Source of the DNA: an uncultured Verrucomicrobia subdivision 3 bacterium
Lineage (GTDB): Bacteria > Verrucomicrobiota > Verrucomicrobiae > Limisphaerales > UBA11358
Direction: 5' to 3'
Length of the DNA: 17,952 nt
Assembly (NCBI GenBank): GCA_903847285.1
Contig: CAINDH010000271.1
Location: 1 to 17,952, forward strand
The notes under the pieces are model-generated. The model saw only the letters and a program-made list of their open reading frames with translations. It was not told the DNA's origin and searched no databases. Shown one piece after another: positions 14,710-17,952 of this stretch; within the stretch, counting starts at the first letter, position 1; each line of letters opens with the position of its first letter. The position numbers were made by a program, and so were the translations under genes.

Positions 14710-15453
14710 TCACATCACCATGCCGCCATCCACCGTCAAGACCTGACCGGTGATGTAGCGCGCTCCGGGGCTGGCGAGAAACAATGCCGCGTGCGCAATG
14801 TCATCCGCCGCGCCCAGTTTGCCCATCGGAATCACCTTCAGGATGCCCGCCTTCAATTCCTCATTCAGAACCGCCGTCATATCCGTCTCGATGAAACCTG
14901 GCGCGATAGCGTTTACCGTCACGCCGCGACCAGCCAGCTCTTTCGCCACCGACTGCGTGAAACCGATCAAGCCTGCTTTGCTCGCCGCATAATTGCACTG
15001 GCCACCGTTGCCGATGAGGCCGATGACCGATGAAATATTGATGATGCGACCCGCGCGCTGCTTGGCGAACGTGCGGAAAAACGCCTTCGTCACGAGGAAC
15101 GCTCCCTTGAGATTCGTGTCAATGACCGTGTCCCAATCCGCATCACTCATGCGCATGAGCAAACCGTCGCGCGTCACGCCAGCGTTGTTCACGAGAATGT
15201 CCACCTTGCCGCAATCGGCGAGAATTTTGTCAGCGGCGGCGGTTACGGCGGCGGAATCCGCCACGTCCACGGCCAGCGCCCACGCCTTGCGCCCCAACGC
15301 GCGGATTTCGGCGGCGACCTTCTCGGAATTTTCCTGCGTGCGCGAAACAACGACGACATCCGCGCCCTCTTGGGCGAATTTCAACGCAATGGCGCGACCA
15401 ATTCCACGGCCCGCACCGGTGACAACAGCAATTTGGTTTTCAAGCGATTTCAT
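14710..15453 (-). CDS. fabG: 3-oxoacyl-[ACP] reductase FabG
   Basis: FabG reduces 3-oxoacyl-ACP with NADPH in fatty-acid elongation. The 247-residue short-chain dehydrogenase has the cofactor loop TGAGRGIG at 12-19, NNAG at 89-92, and the full catalytic set Asn114, Ser142, Tyr155 and Lys159 (YAASK). The helix region GFIETDMT near 186-193 and the end ITGQVLTVDGGMVM are FabG-typical. The ATG at 15453 (MKSLENQIAV) is used; the ten-residue upstream extension to 15483 has no support. It stands convergent to the glycosyltransferase (27-base gap) and divergent from lysS. No other fatty-acid genes are adjacent, so a related reductase role cannot be excluded. Confidence 0.9.
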   Translation of the reverse strand: MKSLENQIAVVTGAGRGIGRAIALKFAQEGADVVVVSRTQENSEKVAAEIRALGRKAWALAVDVADSAAVTAAADKILADCGKVDILVNNAGVTRDGLLMRMSDADWDTVIDTNLKGAFLVTKAFFRTFAKQRAGRIINISSVIGLIGNGGQCNYAASKAGLIGFTQSVAKELAGRGVTVNAIAPGFIETDMTAVLNEELKAGILKVIPMGKLGAADDIAHAALFLASPGARYITGQVLTVDGGMVM

Positions 15454-15560
15454 GTCCGCAAATGTTAAACCGCCGACGGGCATAAATGCACCCGAAAAAT
15501 TGCAAAGGTGTGTCTTTAAGAAGATTTATCCACACGAAGCCGTCCGCCCCGTTTTGCTTC

Positions 15561-15590
15561 TTGGTTTCACCCCCAATTTTATGCTTTAAT
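15561..15590 (+). promoter_or_regulatory. Candidate promoter of lysS
   Basis: TTGGTT at 15561-15566 and TTTAAT at 15585-15590 are 18 bases apart, a partial match to sigma-70 boxes, 15 bases before the lysS ATG. It lies in the 152-base region shared with divergent fabG. Motif match only. Confidence 0.3.
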
Positions 15591-15605
15591 GCCCGCCGTA
15601 TTTTT

Positions 15606-17102
15606 ATGGAACCCAAACCGACGACTCCGCCCATGGCCAAGCCTCAAGATGAGAATTCCCTCATCAAGCAACGCCGCGAAAAGCTCGACGCTCTCCGCGC
15701 CAAAGGCATTGACCCGTTCCAAAATAAATTCACACCCGACACCCAGTGCAGCGCCGCCCGCAGCGGCTTCGACTCCGGAGTGTTGCCCGAAGGCCAGCGC
15801 GTGTCCGTCGCCGGCCGCATCACCGCGCACCGCGACATGGGCAAATCCATGTTCATCGACGTGCGCGACCAGAGCGGACGCATCCAGGTTTACGCTCAGA
15901 AAAATACTTTAGGCGACGATCAGTTCAGCATCTTCACCCACCTCGACCTTGGCGATTTCGTCGGTGTCACCGGCACGCTGTTCCGCACCAAGACCGGCGA
16001 GCCGAGCATCAAGCTGGAATCCTTCACCATCCTCGCGAAAGCGCTGCGCCCGCCGCCGGCTAAATGGCATGGACTCGAAGACACTGAAATCCGCTATCGC
16101 CAACGCTACCTTGATTTGATTGGCAATCCTGACGTGAAGGAAGTTTTCCTCAAACGCAGCGCCATCGTTCACGAAATCCGCAGCTTCTTTAACAGTCGCG
16201 GCTACGTCGAGGTAGAGACGCCCGCGATGCAGGCGATTCCGGGCGGCGCGGCGGCGCAACCGTTCAAGACGTTCCACAACGCGCTCGGCTGTGAATTTTA
16301 TCTACGCATCGCGCTGGAGCTTTATCACAAAAGGCTACTCGTGGGCGGCATCGACAAGCTGTTCGAAATTGGCAAGAACTTCCGCAATGAAGGCCTCTCG
16401 CGCCGGCACAATCCTGAATTCACGATGCTCGAAGCCTATCAGGCGTTCGGTGATTACAACACGATGATGGAAACGGTTGAATCCCTCATCAAACACGTCG
16501 CGCAGAAAGTTCTCGGCACGCTCGTCATCGAATTCAAAGACGCCGAAGGCAAAGTCACACGGACGATTGACCTCACCACATGGCGCCGTGCGAAATACAA
16601 CGATCTCATCAAAGAAAAAGCCGGTGCGGATTGGTTCACCATTTCCGCCGCCGAACGCCGCCAAAAAGCGCACGACATGGGTGCGGAACTTGGCAAAGAA
16701 TTTGAAGACTTTGAAGTCACGAACGCCGTGTTCTCAAAATTCATCGAGCCGACGCTGATCAATCCGACATTCGTCACGCACCTGCCGAAGGAACTCGTGC
16801 CGCTTGCCAAGCTTTCGCCCGATGACCCGACGACCGTGGAAGTGTTTGAATGCTGCATCAACGGCCAGGAAATTTCGCCCGGCTACACCGAGCAGAACGA
16901 TCCCATCGCGCAGCGCGCCACGCTGGAACATCAGGCCGGCGGCGAACAGCAGAAGTTGGACGAGGATTTTCTCGTCGCGCTCGAACACGGCATGCCGCCT
17001 GCCGGTGGCATCGGCATCGGCATTGACCGCCTGTGCATGATGATGCTCGGTCAGGAAAGCATCCGCGATGTGATCCTGTTCCCGCAGTTGAAGCCGAAAT
17101 GA
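15606..17102 (+). CDS. lysS: Lysyl-tRNA synthetase, class II
   Basis: LysS charges tRNA-Lys with lysine. The 498-residue product has the normal length and layout: an N-terminal helix rich in Lys and Arg (about 18-33), the anticodon-binding OB fold (about 66-145, VAGRITAHRDMGKSMFIDVR), and the class II catalytic core. Motif 1 is near 190-213 (RGYVEVETPAMQAIPGGAA), motif 2 at 254-276 (EIGKNFRNEGLSRRHNPEFT), and motif 3 at the end (GIGIGIDRLCMMMLG). The ATG at 15606 (MEPKPTTPP) is preferred over a longer frame from 15486, whose extra residues are not synthetase-like and cover the promoter; a second ATG at 15633 is also possible. The stop overlaps the next gene's ATG by four bases. Confidence 0.95.
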   Translation: MEPKPTTPPMAKPQDENSLIKQRREKLDALRAKGIDPFQNKFTPDTQCSAARSGFDSGVLPEGQRVSVAGRITAHRDMGKSMFIDVRDQSGRIQVYAQKNTLGDDQFSIFTHLDLGDFVGVTGTLFRTKTGEPSIKLESFTILAKALRPPPAKWHGLEDTEIRYRQRYLDLIGNPDVKEVFLKRSAIVHEIRSFFNSRGYVEVETPAMQAIPGGAAAQPFKTFHNALGCEFYLRIALELYHKRLLVGGIDKLFEIGKNFRNEGLSRRHNPEFTMLEAYQAFGDYNTMMETVESLIKHVAQKVLGTLVIEFKDAEGKVTRTIDLTTWRRAKYNDLIKEKAGADWFTISAAERRQKAHDMGAELGKEFEDFEVTNAVFSKFIEPTLINPTFVTHLPKELVPLAKLSPDDPTTVEVFECCINGQEISPGYTEQNDPIAQRATLEHQAGGEQQKLDEDFLVALEHGMPPAGGIGIGIDRLCMMMLGQESIRDVILFPQLKPK

Positions 17103-17952
17103 GCTTGAGCCGGAACATTTTATTCTTCGTGCTTTGTCTGTCCGGCTGGGGCGTGCATGGTGGACTGCTGGAAACAAATCTTGTTTCCAAAATGATCAGC
17201 ACGCGTGGTATTCACATTTATTTACCGCCATCCTATGACAAGGAACCACAGCGACGTTACCAGGTGCTTTATTTGCATGATGGTCAGAATGTGTTTAGCA
17301 GCGCCGGCACAAATTGCGCGTTCGGCTGGGGCAATTGGGAACTGGATAAAATAGCGGATGAGCTTTCCCGTGCCGGCAAGATGCGCGAGATCATCATGGT
17401 CGCCGTGGACAACAGCTTAGCCCGTTACGAAGAATATTGCGGACGCCATCGGGCCGCTGGCGCATTGACCAACAGTGCGTTTGAGAATTACGCCGCGCTG
17501 CTCATCACCGAACTCAAGCCGCGCATTGACCGCGAATATCGCACGCTGCCGGATGCGGCCCACACCGCGGTGATGGGTTCCTCGATGGGTGGCATTTGCA
17601 GTCTGGTGTTGGCGTGGGAGCAGCCCGAAATTTTTGGCGGGGCGGTCAGCCTGTCCGGCGCGATTGGGGTGGAGCAGACCAATTTCTTGAACGGCGTCTT
17701 GAAAAAATTTCACGGCCAGGCAAAACAGATTCGCGTGTATCTTGATTCCGGTGTGGTGGATTACACAGGGGGTGATGACGGGCGTTCCTTGACGGAGAAA
17801 GTTGCCGCCGAACTCGAACGCACCGGCGGGAAGAAAAACTTGGAATGGTTCGTGGATGCCAAACCACTCACGCCCGCCGAATTGGAAAAGACCGGCCTGC
17901 GTCGCGACAAGTGGGACGAAGCGCAAACCAGCCAGCACAATGAATTTTACTG
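17099..17952 (+). CDS. Secreted alpha/beta-hydrolase, esterase D/IroE-like (3' end outside window)
   Basis: A putative esterase that begins at an ATG overlapping the lysS stop (ATGA) and stays open to the window edge for 284 codons. Residues 1-21 form a signal peptide (basic start, NILFFVLCLSG core), so it is likely exported. The fold follows: IHIYLPPSY (38-46), VLYLHDGQN (56-64, containing the oxyanion segment), then the nucleophile elbow MGSSMGG with Ser162. Asp216 (YLDSG) or Asp225 is the likely acid, and His280 (QHNEFY) the likely base, so almost the whole catalytic domain is present. This matches the PF00756 group, which cleaves simple esters, siderophores or feruloyl-sugar esters; substrate unknown. 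Confidence 0.85.
   Translation, partial: MSLSRNILFFVLCLSGWGVHGGLLETNLVSKMISTRGIHIYLPPSYDKEPQRRYQVLYLHDGQNVFSSAGTNCAFGWGNWELDKIADELSRAGKMREIIMVAVDNSLARYEEYCGRHRAAGALTNSAFENYAALLITELKPRIDREYRTLPDAAHTAVMGSSMGGICSLVLAWEQPEIFGGAVSLSGAIGVEQTNFLNGVLKKFHGQAKQIRVYLDSGVVDYTGGDDGRSLTEKVAAELERTGGKKNLEWFVDAKPLTPAELEKTGLRRDKWDEAQTSQHNEFY

Noticed and set aside
1..17952. CRISPR array, tRNA or rRNA genes
   Set aside because: No regularly spaced direct repeats of 20-40 bases and no cloverleaf or rRNA-like conserved stretches seen on either strand.

Overview
The window looks like a piece of a high-GC Gram-negative chromosome, most likely from a Verrucomicrobiota bacterium (Pedosphaera/Limisphaerales-like). 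That placement is inferred, not proved. It rests on a futalosine-pathway menaquinone gene, a TonB-ExbB-ExbD energy-transducing set, outer-surface polysaccharide genes, start codons almost without Shine-Dalgarno sequences, and an intergenic repeat of the 'ccatcggtgg / ccgcagat' type. Genes are densely packed except between about 7.2 and 8.7 kb.

Layout. From 1 to 2616 four minus-strand genes follow one another: a six-helix membrane protein of unknown role, a SAM methyltransferase, a TPR protein and the 5' part of mqnC (menaquinone via futalosine). At 2798 asd (aspartate-semialdehyde dehydrogenase) runs the other way and ends in a strong hairpin terminator. That terminator abuts the start of a membrane-anchored protein which is cut by an in-frame TAA into a 94-codon and a 319-codon part (3866-5128). 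The 3' part ends in what I read as an NlpC/P60-like cysteine-peptidase fold. Facing it is a tonB/tolA-like, exbB, exbD operon on the minus strand (7180 down to 5146).

From 7181 to 8727 gene density drops. This stretch holds a small BamE/SmpA-like membrane protein, a 68-residue ORF bracketed by two inverted copies of the intergenic repeat (a third copy lies at 361-420), and a possible 45-residue ORF on the minus strand. It is the most accessory-looking part of the window.

From 8728 a PocR-AraC type regulator precedes a four-gene plus-strand run (9700-14682): two tandem membrane acyltransferases, an O-antigen ligase/polymerase-like protein and a GT9 (heptosyltransferase-like) glycosyltransferase. 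Together these suggest building and acylating a cell-surface glycan, possibly under control of the regulator. The window ends with housekeeping genes: fabG (minus), then divergent lysS (plus), whose stop codon overlaps the start of a secreted esterase that runs off the window.

The best leads for something undescribed are the inverted-repeat-flanked 68-residue ORF, the interrupted peptidase-like membrane protein, and the polysaccharide/acyltransferase operon with its sensor-regulator.
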